A stretch of 64,000 nt of DNA from an uncultured Altererythrobacter sp. (GCA_947492235.1 CANLLZ010000001.1:1674001-1738000); one strand, 5' to 3'; counted from the first letter of the stretch, positions 26,636 through 38,624 are shown. A program made the numbers and translations. The notes: generated from the letters alone by a model not told the origin.

Positions 26636-26647
26636 GCATTCGTATTT
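26636..26647. promoter_or_regulatory. Candidate LacI-type operator, site 3 (before zwf)
   Basis: GCATTCGTATTT matches the reverse complement of site 1 (ACATTCGTATGT) at 10 of 12 positions. It lies about 63 nt upstream of the proposed zwf start. If real, it puts the Entner-Doudoroff operon under the same regulator as the glucan genes. Confidence 0.35.
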
Positions 26648-26696
26648 CCTTGGCAAGCCATGGGCGTTTATCGCACAGTTTGACGCGACCAGAGTG

Positions 26697-26703
26697 AGAG
26701 GAG
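26697..26703 (+). promoter_or_regulatory. Ribosome-binding site that fixes the zwf start
   Basis: AGAGGAG lies six bases before ATT 26710. The in-frame stop TGA at 26695-26697 excludes any start further upstream. Confidence 0.65.
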
Positions 26704-26709
26704 CCTGCC

Positions 26710-28170
26710 ATTTCCGCCGCCCATTCCCTGAAGCCGTGCTCCGGCCTCCTGCTGTTCGGCGCGACCGGCGATCTGGCCAAGCGCATGCTACTGCCTTCGC
26801 TGTTTGCGCTGCATGAAGACGAGTTGATCGCGCCCGAGCTGCGCATTACCGGCACGGCGCGCAGCGAGCTGACCGATGACGGTTTCCGGGAGTTCGCCAG
26901 AGAAGCGCTGGAAGAGTACCTGCCTGATGATCGCCGCGATTCGCAGCAGATCGCCAGCTTTCTGGACCGACTGCAATACCAGGCGCTCGATGCAACCACG
27001 CTGGAAGGGTTCGATGATCTCGCCGCGAAACTGGGCGATATTTCGGGCGGACTGTCGATTTTCCTCTCCACTGCGCCCTTCCTGTTTGAGCCGACGATCA
27101 AGGGGTTGCAGCATTCGGGGCTGACTGGCGATCATGTCCGCATCGGTCTGGAGAAGCCGCTGGGCAATGATTTGGCCAGCAGCGCCGTAATCAACGACGC
27201 GGTCGCCAGCGCCTTTGCCGAGGACCAGATTTTCCGCATCGACCATTATCTGGGCAAGGAAACCGTCCAGAACCTGATGGCGCTGCGCTTTGCCAATATG
27301 ATGTTCGAACCGCTTTGGAATGCCGGCGGGATCGAGCATGTGCAGATTACGGTCAGCGAAACCGTCGGGCTGGAAGGGAGGCACGGGTTCTACGACGATA
27401 CTGGTGCGCTGCGCGATATGGTGCAGAACCATATGCTCCAACTGCTCGCAATTACCGCAATGGAAGCGCCCGCCGAATTCGATGCGACCAGCGTGCGCGA
27501 CGAGAAGGTGAAGGTCCTGCGTTCGCTGCGCCCGGTTTCCGCCGACGAGATGGTGCGCGGGCAATATGGCAGCGGGGCGGTTTCCGGCCAGTCAGTGGAA
27601 AGCTACGAGGACGATCTGGGCGAGGCTTCGGACACCGAAACGTTCGTCGCCATAAAGGCGCATATCGACAACTGGCGCTGGAACGGGGTGCCCTTTTATC
27701 TGCGCACCGGCAAGCGCATGGCCGAACGGCGCAGCGAAATCGTCATCCAGTTCAAATGCGTGCCGCACAATATCTTTGGCGCACGCGGCGGGAAGCTGAA
27801 CGCGAACAGGCTGGTCATCCGCCTGCAGCCGGAGGAATATGTCCGCTTGATGGTCATGGCGAAGAAGCCGAGCATGGACCGCGACGGGGTGACCTTGCGC
27901 GAAGTGCCCCTCGACCTGTCGCTGACGCAGGCCTTCAGCCGCGCGCGTCGGCGCATCGCCTATGAGCGTCTGCTGCTGGACCTGATCGACGGCGACCCGA
28001 CCCTGTTCGTGCGCCGTGACGAGGTGGAAGCGCAGTGGCGCTGGATCGATGCGATCCGCGAAACATGGGCGGAAGAATCGATGACGCCCAAATCCTACGG
28101 ATCAGGCGGATGGGGTCCGAGCGCCGCCATTGCCCTGACCGAGCGAGACGGGGTCAGCTGGAATGAGTGA
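26710..28170 (+). CDS. zwf: Glucose-6-phosphate 1-dehydrogenase, apparent ATT start
   Basis: 486 residues if translation starts at ATT 26710. The conserved nucleotide-binding GATGDLAK (residues 17-24) lies upstream of the first in-frame ATG (26785), so that ATG cannot be the true start. Between the upstream in-frame TGA and the motif there is no ATG, GTG or TTG; ATT 26710 follows an ideal Shine-Dalgarno sequence. RIDHYLGK (176-183) carries the substrate-binding and catalytic residues. The enzyme makes 6-phosphogluconolactone and NAD(P)H, the entry to the Entner-Doudoroff route. It heads a four-gene operon with edd, glk and ppc and overlaps edd by eight bases. A sequencing error in an ATG is the alternative to an ATT start. 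Confidence 0.9.
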   Translation: MSAAHSLKPCSGLLLFGATGDLAKRMLLPSLFALHEDELIAPELRITGTARSELTDDGFREFAREALEEYLPDDRRDSQQIASFLDRLQYQALDATTLEGFDDLAAKLGDISGGLSIFLSTAPFLFEPTIKGLQHSGLTGDHVRIGLEKPLGNDLASSAVINDAVASAFAEDQIFRIDHYLGKETVQNLMALRFANMMFEPLWNAGGIEHVQITVSETVGLEGRHGFYDDTGALRDMVQNHMLQLLAITAMEAPAEFDATSVRDEKVKVLRSLRPVSADEMVRGQYGSGAVSGQSVESYEDDLGEASDTETFVAIKAHIDNWRWNGVPFYLRTGKRMAERRSEIVIQFKCVPHNIFGARGGKLNANRLVIRLQPEEYVRLMVMAKKPSMDRDGVTLREVPLDLSLTQAFSRARRRIAYERLLLDLIDGDPTLFVRRDEVEAQWRWIDAIRETWAEESMTPKSYGSGGWGPSAAIALTERDGVSWNE

Positions 28171-30010
28171 TATGCCCGCAATCAATGAAACCGTCGCCAA
28201 GGTCACCGACCGGGTCATCCGCCGTTCCAAGGAAGGGCGCGCGCGTTATCTCGATCTGATCGAGCGGCAACGCGACGAGGGCGTGCACCGCCCCAACCTC
28301 TCTTGCGGCAATCTGGCCCACGGCTTCGCGGCGAGCGGCGAGGACAAGGCGACCATTCGCGGCGGCCACGCGATGAATATCGGCATCGTGACCGCCTTCA
28401 ACGACATGCTGAGCGCGCACCAGCCCTATGGCCGCTACCCCGAGCAGATAAAGATCGCCGCCCGTGAGCGCGGCGCCACGGCGCAGGTCGCCGGCGGCGT
28501 GCCCGCCATGTGCGACGGGGTGACGCAGGGTCAGGACTCCATGGAGCTCTCCCTGTTCAGCCGCGATGTGATCGCGATGAGCGCAGCGGTCGGCCTGAGC
28601 CACGGCATGTTCGAAGGCACGCTGCTGCTGGGTATTTGCGACAAGATCGTGCCCGGTCTGCTTATCGGCACGCTGCGCTTCGGGCATTTGCCGACCATTC
28701 TGGTGCCCGCAGGCCCGATGCCGTCCGGCCTCGCCAACAAAGAGAAGATCCGCGTTCGCCAGCTTTATGCCGAGGGCAAAGTGGGCCGCGAGGAATTACT
28801 GGAAGCGGAAAGCGCCAGCTATCACGGCGCGGGCACGTGCACATTCTATGGCACGGCCAATTCCAACCAGATGATGATGGAGATGATGGGCCTCCACATG
28901 CCGGGCTCCAGCTTCGTCAATCCGGGTGCAAAATTGCGGCAGGAACTGACTCGCGCCGCGACGCACCGGATTACCGAGATTGGATGGGCCAAAAACGGAA
29001 AAGAAAACGAGGATTATCGCCCGCTCGGCTTGTGCGTGGACGAGAAGTCCATCGTCAACGCCATAGTCGGCCTGCTGGCTACTGGCGGATCGACAAATCA
29101 CGTGATCCACATACCCGCCATCGCACGGGCCGCCGGGATCACGGTCGATTGGGACGATATGGACGCGCTCAGCCGAGTGGTCCCGCTGATTGCCAGCGTC
29201 TATCCGAACGGCGCGGGCGACATCAATTATTTCCACGCGGCAGGCGGCATGCCTTACGTGATCCGCGAGCTGATCGGCGCAGGGCTGGCGCACCCCGATA
29301 TTATGACGATCTACGGCGCCTCTCTGATGGATGGTGCGCAGGAACCCTTCATGGAAGACGACGCGCTGGTGTGGAAACCGGCTGCTGAGGCCAGCCATGA
29401 CGACACGCTACTCAAACCTGTCACCGACCCCTTCCAGCCCGACGGCGGGATGGTGCTGCTGCACGGCAATCTGGGCCGGGCGACCATGAAAATCAGCGCG
29501 GTGAAGGAAGAATACCGCACCATCGAGGCGCCGTGCCGGGTGTTCGAAACCCAGAAAGCGGTGGCCGAGGCGTTCAAGGCGGGCGAACTCGACCGCGATG
29601 TGGTGGTGGTCGTCCGTTTTCAAGGGCCAGCCGCTAATGGCATGCCGGAACTCCACAAGCTGACCCCGCCGCTGGGCGTGCTGCAGGATCGTGGCTACCG
29701 CGTGGCTCTGGTCACCGATGGCCGCATGTCGGGCGCGAGCGGCAAGGTGCCCGCCGCCATCCACTGCTCGCCCGAGGCATGGCACGAAGGGCCGCTGGGC
29801 AAATTGCGCGACGGCGATATGGTGCGGGTCTGCGCGCATGAAGGCACGTTGCAGGCTCTGGTGGACGAGGCCGAATGGGCCGCACGCGAGCAGGCCCCCG
29901 CCCCGGCCGAGGAACGGGGCACCGGGCGCGAACTCTTCGCCATGATGCGCCGTCACAGCGATCCGGCGGAAATGGGCGGCAGCGCGATGCTGAAAGAGGC
30001 AGGGCTTTGA
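28163..30010 (+). CDS. edd: Phosphogluconate dehydratase
   Basis: 615 residues, the usual length for Edd. It dehydrates 6-phosphogluconate to 2-keto-3-deoxy-6-phosphogluconate using a 4Fe-4S cluster. Signatures seen: [13 protein letters not shown] near residues 111-123, [24 protein letters not shown] and, near the C-terminus, [15 protein letters not shown]. The start ATG lies inside the last codons of zwf, so the two are translationally coupled, and its stop overlaps the glk start. The partner aldolase gene eda is not in this operon. Confidence 0.95.
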   Translation: MSDMPAINETVAKVTDRVIRRSKEGRARYLDLIERQRDEGVHRPNLSCGNLAHGFAASGEDKATIRGGHAMNIGIVTAFNDMLSAHQPYGRYPEQIKIAARERGATAQVAGGVPAMCDGVTQGQDSMELSLFSRDVIAMSAAVGLSHGMFEGTLLLGICDKIVPGLLIGTLRFGHLPTILVPAGPMPSGLANKEKIRVRQLYAEGKVGREELLEAESASYHGAGTCTFYGTANSNQMMMEMMGLHMPGSSFVNPGAKLRQELTRAATHRITEIGWAKNGKENEDYRPLGLCVDEKSIVNAIVGLLATGGSTNHVIHIPAIARAAGITVDWDDMDALSRVVPLIASVYPNGAGDINYFHAAGGMPYVIRELIGAGLAHPDIMTIYGASLMDGAQEPFMEDDALVWKPAAEASHDDTLLKPVTDPFQPDGGMVLLHGNLGRATMKISAVKEEYRTIEAPCRVFETQKAVAEAFKAGELDRDVVVVVRFQGPAANGMPELHKLTPPLGVLQDRGYRVALVTDGRMSGASGKVPAAIHCSPEAWHEGPLGKLRDGDMVRVCAHEGTLQALVDEAEWAAREQAPAPAEERGTGRELFAMMRRHSDPAEMGGSAMLKEAGL

Positions 30011-30980
30011 CCACCAATACGCTCGTAGCCGTCGATATTGGCGGGACGCACGCGCGCTTCGCCATCGCCACGCGCAGTGCGGACGGCGCTATCGAGCTGG
30101 ATGAGCCGGTCACACTGGCGACCGAGGATCACGCCAGCTTCCCGACCGCATGGGAAGATTTTCGCGAGCGCATGGGCGGCAGCCTGCCCGCTGCTGTCAG
30201 TATGGCTGTGGCAGGGCCGGTGAAGCAGGACATCATCCGCTTCACCAACAATCCGTGGATCATCCGCCCGCCGCTGATCGCCGAAAAGCTGGGCTGCAAC
30301 CGGCACAAGATCGTCAACGATTTTGAGGCGGTCGGCCATGCAGCCGCGCGCGCACCGGAGGACCAGTTCCTGCATCTCGCGGGGCCGGATTCGCCCCTCC
30401 CTGCCAGCGGCACAATCAGCGTGCTTGGTCCCGGCACTGGCCTCGGCGTGACCCATTTCTGGCGCGATGGCGAAGGCAGCTACCGCGTGCAGGCGACCGA
30501 GGGGGGGCACGGCGATTTCGCCCCGGTCGATGCGATAGAGGACGCGATCCTCGCGCGGCTGCGCAAGCGGCATAACCGCGTATCGGACGAACGGATCGTC
30601 TCCGGCCCGGCCATTGTCGACATCTACCAAACGCTAGCCGCTATGGAGAAACGCGCCGTCCCCGATGTGGACGATCGCACGCTCTGGCAGATGGGCACGA
30701 GGGGGGAAGACAGCCTTGCGGCCGCTGCCGTCGACCGGTTCTGCCTCGCACTGGGCAGCGTTGCAGGCGACATCGCCCTGATACAGGGCGCCAGCGGCGT
30801 CGTCGTCGCGGGCGGCCTCGGCTACCGCATCCGCGAGACGCTGCTGGCCTCCGGCTTTGCCGACCGGTTCTGCGCCAAGGGGCGGTTCTCAGGGCTTATG
30901 GCCAGCCTTCCCGTCAAGCTCATCATTCACCCCCAGCCGGGCCTGTTTGGCGCCGCAGCGGCATTCTGGAACGACCAGCC

Positions 30981-30984
<4 letters not shown>
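30007..30984 (+). CDS. glk: Glucokinase
   Basis: 325 residues from TTG 30007, chosen because it overlaps the edd stop (TTGA), follows GAAAGAGG at 29992-29999, and places the phosphate-binding DIGGTHARF at the N-terminus as in other bacterial glucokinases. [10 protein letters not shown] and [11 protein letters not shown] are further family landmarks. It phosphorylates glucose released by the alpha-glucosidases, giving the substrate of zwf. This fits with the neighbouring glucan operon, which brings no phosphotransferase system. Its stop overlaps the ppc start. Confidence 0.92.
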
Positions 30985-33658
<2,674 letters not shown>

Positions 33659-33662
<4 letters not shown>

Positions 33663-33895
33663 ATCACGAAATCGAGCGGCTGCGGCATCTTGCTGCGGCC
33701 CGTGACCATTTTGCCGTGCAACGTCTCGATCTGCTTGCTGCCTGTCTTGACGAACAGGAAGGGCAGGATGCCGTGCAGCACACAGGCCATTCCCCCCAGC
33801 ATCATGCGAAAACCGAAGCTGCTGGCATGGACCAGATGCTGGCCATAGCTCTCGCCGACAGATGCAGGATGGCTGGTGAAAGCGTCGCGGATCAT
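33659..33895 (-). CDS. DUF6356 family membrane protein, 78 aa
   Basis: 78 residues from ATG 33895, preceded on the minus strand by GAAGGG. A longer frame exists but lacks a comparable ribosome-binding site. The sequence FTSHPASVGESYGQH near the start, then one or two membrane helices with GGMACVLHGILPFLF, matches the small sphingomonad family DUF6356 (sometimes annotated as a capsule biosynthesis protein without evidence). Function unknown. A 21-bp inverted repeat lies just upstream of its ribosome-binding site. Confidence 0.75.
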
Positions 33896-33912
33896 GAAGT
33901 TGCCCTTCGATT

Positions 33913-33933
33913 GGTGTAGGCACCTTCTACACC
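33913..33933. promoter_or_regulatory. Inverted repeat in the divergent DUF6356/Lrp region
   Basis: GGTGTAG and CTACACC form perfect 7-bp arms around 7 bases. The element is 18 nt upstream of the DUF6356 start and 65 nt upstream of the Lrp-type gene. It has the size of a dimeric repressor site; the regulator is not identified. Confidence 0.45.
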
Positions 33934-33997
33934 GATGGGAATGCAAAATTCTCCCAAAGATGATTGCATATCGGGAAAATTCAGTCATTCTATCCCA

Positions 33998-34477
33998 ATG
34001 AATAGCTCAGCATTGCAAATTGATTCCACCGACCACCGAATCCTCGCTGCATTACAGGAAGACGCCACACTCTCGGTGCAGGCGATCGGAGACAAGGTCG
34101 GCCTGTCCGCCAATCCGTGCTGGCGCCGGATAAAGCGGCTGGAGGAAGCAGGCATCATTTCCGGGCGGGTTGCCATTGTTGACCCGCGCCGCGTCGGGCT
34201 GGCAACCACTGTCTTCGTCTCCATCCGCACACGGCGGCACGATCCGGACTGGGTGGAGGCGTTTTCGCAGGCCGTGGCCTCTTTGGACGAGATTACCGAA
34301 TGCCACCGGATGGCGGGCGACGTGGATTATCTTATTAAGGTGCGCGTGCGCGATATCGCGGATTATGACCGGATCTATCAGCGCCTGATCGCGCGCATTC
34401 CCGATCTGGCCGATGTCACCGCGACTTTCTCCATGGAGGAGATGAAATACACCACGGCATTGCCACTAAGAGCTTAA
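33998..34477 (+). CDS. Lrp/AsnC-family transcriptional regulator
   Basis: 159 residues from ATG 33998, which gives the standard N-terminus with QIDSTDHRILAALQEDATLS. A winged helix-turn-helix (about residues 10-60, including DKVGLSANPCWRRIKRLEEAG) precedes an AsnC-type ligand-binding domain with ECHRMAGDVDYLIKVRV. Proteins of this type sense amino acids. Upstream is an AT-rich stretch (about 33945-33995), unusual for this window and a plausible promoter/operator. The closest neighbour in the same direction is none, so its target genes are not clear from context. Confidence 0.9.
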   Translation: MNSSALQIDSTDHRILAALQEDATLSVQAIGDKVGLSANPCWRRIKRLEEAGIISGRVAIVDPRRVGLATTVFVSIRTRRHDPDWVEAFSQAVASLDEITECHRMAGDVDYLIKVRVRDIADYDRIYQRLIARIPDLADVTATFSMEEMKYTTALPLRA

Positions 34478-34490
34478 GTCAGAACCTGGC

Positions 34491-35555
34491 TCACGCGACA
34501 GCGGCCCAGGCAATCGCCAGCGCCACGGCAAACGACACCACGCTGGCTGCGCCCACCGGCACCAACGCGCGCCATCCCGCATCGACCAGCAGCCCCAATT
34601 GCGAACGCATGGCTGTGGCCACAACCGCCAGCAGCAGCAGCGCCTTGGACAGAGCCAGAGCCGGGCCGGTCACGGCTTCGGGAAAGCTCATCAGGCTGTT
34701 GATGGCCAGCAGCACAAAGAACCCGGCAATAAACCAAGGCATCGCCACTTTACGCCATGCAGAGCCGGAACCGCCCTGCCCGCGCCCGAGCCACAAGGCC
34801 ACCAGCGCGACAATCGGCCCGAGCATGGCAACCCGTGCCAGTTTCACCACCGTCGCATCCGCGCCCGCGGCATCCGAGTAGCTATAGGCCCCGCCAATCG
34901 CCTGCGCCGCATCATGGACCGATGCACCGATCAGAAAGCCCGCCTGTTTGTCGCTCATCCCGATAGCCTGAGCGATGGCCGGATAGGCCGACATGGCAAT
35001 GGCGCTGGCCAGAGCCACACCCACGAGAGCGACTGAAAAGCGTGCCTGATCCAGCCGGTCGCGCCCGATTACGCCATACAGCGCAAGCGCCGCAGAGGCC
35101 CCGCAAATGGCGGTTGCACCGCCCGCCAGAATGCCGGATTCCTGCCCCTCGCCAACCCAGCGGGCCGCCAGAATGGCTGCAGCGAAGGCGCTGACCATCA
35201 CCACCAGCAGACCGGCAAAGGCGAGCCAGCCCAGTGCAGCGACTTGTGCGAAGGTGACCTGCAACCCCAGCAATACGATACCTGCGCGCAGGAAATGGCG
35301 CGAGGCGAAGTCGAGCCCCGCAGCGGTTACTTCGATGGTCGAAACAAAGCTCATCGCCAGCCCGATCAGTAGGCCCAGCAGGATGATCGGAAAGCCGTAA
35401 TGCTCTGCAAGCCACGCCGCCGCCAGCGACGCAACGCCGCACACGATGAGACCGGGCAGGTAATCCGCAAGCCGCAGCCTGACCGGCTCTGCATCCGCCT
35501 GATGCAGTTCCCCGAACAGATCGCCGGAGTAAAAACTGTCGCTTTGGCGGCTCAT
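34491..35555 (-). CDS. YeiH-family putative sulfate exporter
   Basis: 354 residues from ATG 35555 (an in-frame ATG 24 nt upstream is an alternative). About ten membrane helices, with GGATAICGASAALAL and GASVHDAAQAIGGAY, the two conserved segments of the YeiH/UPF0324 family. Members are called putative sulfate exporters; direct evidence for the substrate is limited. It converges with the Lrp-type gene, 13 bases apart. Confidence 0.87.
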   Translation of the reverse strand: MSRQSDSFYSGDLFGELHQADAEPVRLRLADYLPGLIVCGVASLAAAWLAEHYGFPIILLGLLIGLAMSFVSTIEVTAAGLDFASRHFLRAGIVLLGLQVTFAQVAALGWLAFAGLLVVMVSAFAAAILAARWVGEGQESGILAGGATAICGASAALALYGVIGRDRLDQARFSVALVGVALASAIAMSAYPAIAQAIGMSDKQAGFLIGASVHDAAQAIGGAYSYSDAAGADATVVKLARVAMLGPIVALVALWLGRGQGGSGSAWRKVAMPWFIAGFFVLLAINSLMSFPEAVTGPALALSKALLLLAVVATAMRSQLGLLVDAGWRALVPVGAASVVSFAVALAIAWAAVA

Positions 35556-35651
35556 AGGCGGCGCATTCCCCTCTGCCACATCTGTAGCGGATAGGTGGGC
35601 TCAGGCAATGGCGAGGACACTAGGCAACCGGACCTTGCAGGCCCGGCCCCG

Positions 35652-35740
35652 TGGCGGAGAGGGTGGGATTCGAACCCACGGAACCCATAAGGCTCAACAG
35701 TTTTCGAGACTGCCCCGTTCGACCACTCCGGCACCTCTCC
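35652..35740 (-). tRNA. tRNA-Ser (anticodon CGA)
   Basis: Read on the minus strand it begins GGAGAGGTGCCGGAGTGG. The seven-base acceptor stem GGAGAGG/CCTCTCC is perfect. The anticodon loop CTCGAAA gives CGA, the variable arm is long as in class II tRNAs, the T-arm is GGGTTCGAATCCC, and the discriminator G is followed by an encoded CCA. Length is 89 nt with CCA. It reads UCG codons. Confidence 0.96.
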
Positions 35741-35936
35741 GCATCAGGGTATCGCTTGGGCGCGTGAGCGCCCCGGTCGATTGGACGCGCGCCGGTTAGC
35801 CCAAGGCCTGCCCCTTGCCAAGCTCTTTTGCCCGCTATCGACAAGGTCGTTCGCAATAGCGGCAATCACGATAGCGCGGTGGGCACAGCCCTATAGCGCA
35901 TTGTCGCGGCGGCCTTGCACGCCTATATCGCGCGTC

Positions 35937-36317
35937 ATGGACAACAGTGTTTATTTCTCCCAGACCGCCGGACGCGAGATCGAAGTACCGCGCGAGGTCA
36001 GCTCCAACTTCGCCATTGGCGATGTGGTGCGGCACAAGATGTTCGATTTTCGCGGCGTTATTTTCGATATCGATCCTGTGTTCGCCAATAGCGAGGAATG
36101 GTACGAGTCCATCCCCAAGGAAATCCGGCCACGGCGCGACCAGCCATTCTACCATCTGTTCGCCGAAAACGACGAGTCCAACTACGTCGCCTATGTGAGC
36201 CAGCAGAACCTGCTGCCCGATCCCGAAGGTGGCCCTGTGGAGCATCCCGAAGTGCGCCAGCTGTTCGATGCGTTCAGCCAGGGCCGATACCGGATGCGCC
36301 GCAAACTGACGCATTGA
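35937..36317 (+). CDS. hspQ: Heat-shock protein HspQ (YccV-like, hemimethylated-DNA-binding fold)
   Basis: 126 residues from ATG 35937. The core FAIGDVVRHKMFDFRGVIFD and QPFYHLFAENDESNYVAYVSQ is typical of HspQ. In enterobacteria HspQ acts as a specificity factor of Lon protease and was also described as binding hemimethylated DNA. The longer open frame to 35781 lacks homology before the chosen start. The 196-nt gap to tRNA-Ser holds no gene; it contains CCGCTAT/ATAGCGG arms at 35832-35862. Confidence 0.88.
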   Translation: MDNSVYFSQTAGREIEVPREVSSNFAIGDVVRHKMFDFRGVIFDIDPVFANSEEWYESIPKEIRPRRDQPFYHLFAENDESNYVAYVSQQNLLPDPEGGPVEHPEVRQLFDAFSQGRYRMRRKLTH

Positions 36318-36345
36318 TTGCGAGTGCTCGCTTGGCCGGTCTGGA

Positions 36346-37197
36346 TCAGTCCTTGATCTTCCAGCCCGATTTTAGGACGCGGTAGACGATCAATCCGCAG
36401 ACCAGATTGAAAATGCCGAGGCCGATCGCGGCCTGCACCACGGCGCTTGTACCCTCGCCGATATCGCTTTCGCCAAGGAAGCCGTAGCGGAAGCCCGAAA
36501 TGACGTAGAAAAACGGATTGGCGCGGCTGACCGTCTGGAAAATCGGGGCGAGATTGTCGATCACATAGAATGTGCCCGACAGCAGGCTAAGTGGTGCAAC
36601 CACGAAATTGGTGATCATCGCATTGTGATCGAATTTCTCCGACCAGATCGACGTCATCAGGCCCATCAGCGCAAGCAGCGTGGTGCCCATCAGGCCGAAC
36701 CAGATAATCGCCCAGGGGGCAGCGGGGCTGAGATCGACCCCAGGCCACAGCACCATCGCCAGCGCTACAGCGCAGCCGACCGCGACGCCGCGCGTGATGG
36801 CCGCGCCGATGATGCCCGCCATCATTTCGCCTTCCGACAATGGCGGCATCAGCAGATCGATGATCGTGCCCTGAATCTTGCCCGACAGCAGGCTGAAACT
36901 GGAATTGGCAAAGGAGTTTTGCATCATCCCCATCACGATCAGCCCCGGTGCGACGAAGCTGGCGAAGGGCACAGCCAGCACCTCGCGCCCGCCGCGCCCC
37001 AGAGCCACGCTGAAGATGATAAGAAACAGCAGCGTGGTGACCGCCGGAGCCCAGATCGTCTGTGTCTGCACCTTGAGAAAACGGCGCACTTCCTTTAAGT
37101 AAAGCGACCATAATCCGATGCGGTTGATACCGGTGATGACCGGTTGGCCACGCGGGGAAAATCGCTGGTTTTGGGATGGCGCTGCAGGGTCGTTCAT
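36346..37197 (-). CDS. ABC-2 type transporter permease
   Basis: 283 residues from ATG 37197. Six membrane helices with the ABC-2 region LYLKEVRRFLKVQTQTIWAP at the start, the SLLSGKIQGTIIDLLMPPLS loop and PLSLLSGTFYVIDNLAPIF near the C-terminal half. It is the membrane part of an exporter of the NodJ/YadH kind. No ATP-binding subunit is adjacent, so it must pair with a protein encoded elsewhere. Substrate unknown. It is divergent from gcrA. Confidence 0.87.
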   Translation of the reverse strand: MNDPAAPSQNQRFSPRGQPVITGINRIGLWSLYLKEVRRFLKVQTQTIWAPAVTTLLFLIIFSVALGRGGREVLAVPFASFVAPGLIVMGMMQNSFANSSFSLLSGKIQGTIIDLLMPPLSEGEMMAGIIGAAITRGVAVGCAVALAMVLWPGVDLSPAAPWAIIWFGLMGTTLLALMGLMTSIWSEKFDHNAMITNFVVAPLSLLSGTFYVIDNLAPIFQTVSRANPFFYVISGFRYGFLGESDIGEGTSAVVQAAIGLGIFNLVCGLIVYRVLKSGWKIKD

Positions 37198-37297
37198 GGC
37201 TTTGTCGCCTAGGCGCTGGGCACTACACGTGCAAGGGCTGGCCAAGCAGGGCTGGCAAACAGCGCCGCGCACACTATGTGCACACGTACGAATTCCC

Positions 37298-37302
37298 GAA
37301 TC
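37298..37302. promoter_or_regulatory. GANTC (CcrM) methylation site before gcrA
   Basis: GAATC lies 28 nt upstream of the gcrA start, inside the short gcrA upstream region. GANTC is the CcrM methylation sequence sensed by GcrA in Alphaproteobacteria, so methylation-dependent autoregulation is possible. A single 5-bp site is weak evidence on its own. Confidence 0.4.
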
Positions 37303-37329
37303 CGGGCAAATGATAATGACAGGGTATCC

Positions 37330-38019
37330 ATGAGCTGGACCGAAGAACGCACTGCCACGCTGAAAACGATGTGGGAGAAAGGCTCCACCGCGAGCCAGAT
37401 TGCCGAGGAACTGGGCGGTGTCAGCCGCAATGCCGTGATCGGCAAGGCGCACCGGCTGGGCCTGAAATCGCGCCCTTCTCCGGTGAAGTCCAACGACAAG
37501 AAGAAAGCACCCGCCAAGGCAGCCGCCAAACCGGCTGCCAAGAAAGCGGCACCAGCCGCTAAGCCGGCTGCAAAGCCTGCTCCTGCCGCCGCCGCCAAAC
37601 CCGCCCCGGCTCCTGCTGCGGCGGCTCAGCCCAAGGCTGGCAGCAACCCGCAAACGCCGTTGCCCAACAAGAGAGAAGATCTACCCAAGATCGTCTCGGT
37701 CGGCCCCGGCGGCTTCTTGCGACAGGGCCCCGGCGATCAGCAACCGCCGATCCCCCCTGCCCCGCCGCGACGTCTGGTGCCACAGAAGCCCAGCCCGGAG
37801 ATTGCCGGCAAGACCACGCTGCTGGATCTGTCGGAGAAAGTGTGCCGCTGGCCGATGGGTCATCCCGGCGAAGCGGATTTCCATTTTTGTGGCGCCGATG
37901 TGAACCCGGGCTTCCCTTATTGCGTGGAACATTGTGGCCGCGCCTATCAGGCACAGCTGCCGCGCGGTGCCCGCAGACCCCCTCCACCGCTGCCATTTGG
38001 CGGTCCGCGCGTCCGCTAA
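37330..38019 (+). CDS. gcrA: GcrA cell-cycle regulator
   Basis: 229 residues from ATG 37330. The N-terminal domain MSWTEERTATLKTMWEKG, then ASQIAEELGGVSRNAVIGKAHR, is the GcrA DNA-binding signature. The C-terminal region (about 165-225) contains CRWPMGHPGEADFHFCGA and YCVEHCGRAYQ, with conserved Cys/His residues. Between them is an Ala/Lys/Pro-rich linker of about 60 residues resembling a histone H1 tail, longer than in the compact Caulobacter protein. GcrA works with sigma-70 RNA polymerase at promoters carrying CcrM-methylated GANTC. A terminator follows the gene. Confidence 0.93.
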   Translation: MSWTEERTATLKTMWEKGSTASQIAEELGGVSRNAVIGKAHRLGLKSRPSPVKSNDKKKAPAKAAAKPAAKKAAPAAKPAAKPAPAAAAKPAPAPAAAAQPKAGSNPQTPLPNKREDLPKIVSVGPGGFLRQGPGDQQPPIPPAPPRRLVPQKPSPEIAGKTTLLDLSEKVCRWPMGHPGEADFHFCGADVNPGFPYCVEHCGRAYQAQLPRGARRPPPPLPFGGPRVR

Positions 38020-38034
38020 GCCAAACCATTTTCG

Positions 38035-38069
38035 AAGGCCCGGCAGTCACCCGATCGCCGGGCCTTTTT
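38035..38069 (+). terminator. Intrinsic terminator after gcrA
   Basis: AAGGCCCGGC (38035-38044) pairs over 10 bp with GCCGGGCCTT (38057-38066) around a 12-nt loop and runs into a T-tract (38065-38069). Plus-strand orientation fits gcrA. Confidence 0.85.
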
Positions 38070-38102
38070 ATTGCCGATAGTTTGCCAAGAGAAAGCCCGA
38101 CT

Positions 38103-38624
38103 ATGCCCCTGTCCCTCCACGCCGCCTACATCCCCAGCGCCCTGCAGATGCTGGGCACCGCCCATCACCTGATCGACAAGGCCGAGGGGTGGGCCGCCGA
38201 GAAAAAACTCTCTGAAGGCGGGATGATCGGGGCGCGGATTATCGAGGACATGCTGCCCTTCACCTATCAGGTGAAATGCGTTGCCGAGCATACGCAAGGG
38301 TCGATCGAGGGCGTGCGCACCGGTGTGTATTCGCCGGACCTTAACCCGCCGCCTGCCGACTTTGCGGGTCTGCGCGCCAAGATCGACGGTGCAATCGCGT
38401 TCCTGAAGGGCGTGGACGAAGCCGAAATGGAGAGCTTCATCGGCCAGCCAATGCGGTTCGAGTTCAAGGATCGCGGTATGGATTTCACCGCCGACCAGTT
38501 CCTGCTCAGCTTCAGCCAGCCGAACTTCTATTTCCACGCAGCAACCGCTTACGATATCCTGCGGATGCAGGGCGTGTCAGTGGGCAAGATGGACTTTATG
38601 GGCCGGGTTCGGATCAAGACCTAA
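38103..38624 (+). CDS. DUF1993 family protein
   Basis: 173 residues from ATG 38103, 33 nt after the gcrA terminator. It begins LHAAYIPSALQMLGTAHHLIDKAEGW and has LPFTYQVKCVAEH and QPNFYFHAATAYDILR near the end, the DUF1993 pattern of a DinB-like four-helix bundle. The spaced histidines could bind metal, but no activity is established for the family. Its stop overlaps the end of the convergent spermidine-synthase-like gene. Confidence 0.83.
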   Translation: MPLSLHAAYIPSALQMLGTAHHLIDKAEGWAAEKKLSEGGMIGARIIEDMLPFTYQVKCVAEHTQGSIEGVRTGVYSPDLNPPPADFAGLRAKIDGAIAFLKGVDEAEMESFIGQPMRFEFKDRGMDFTADQFLLSFSQPNFYFHAATAYDILRMQGVSVGKMDFMGRVRIKT

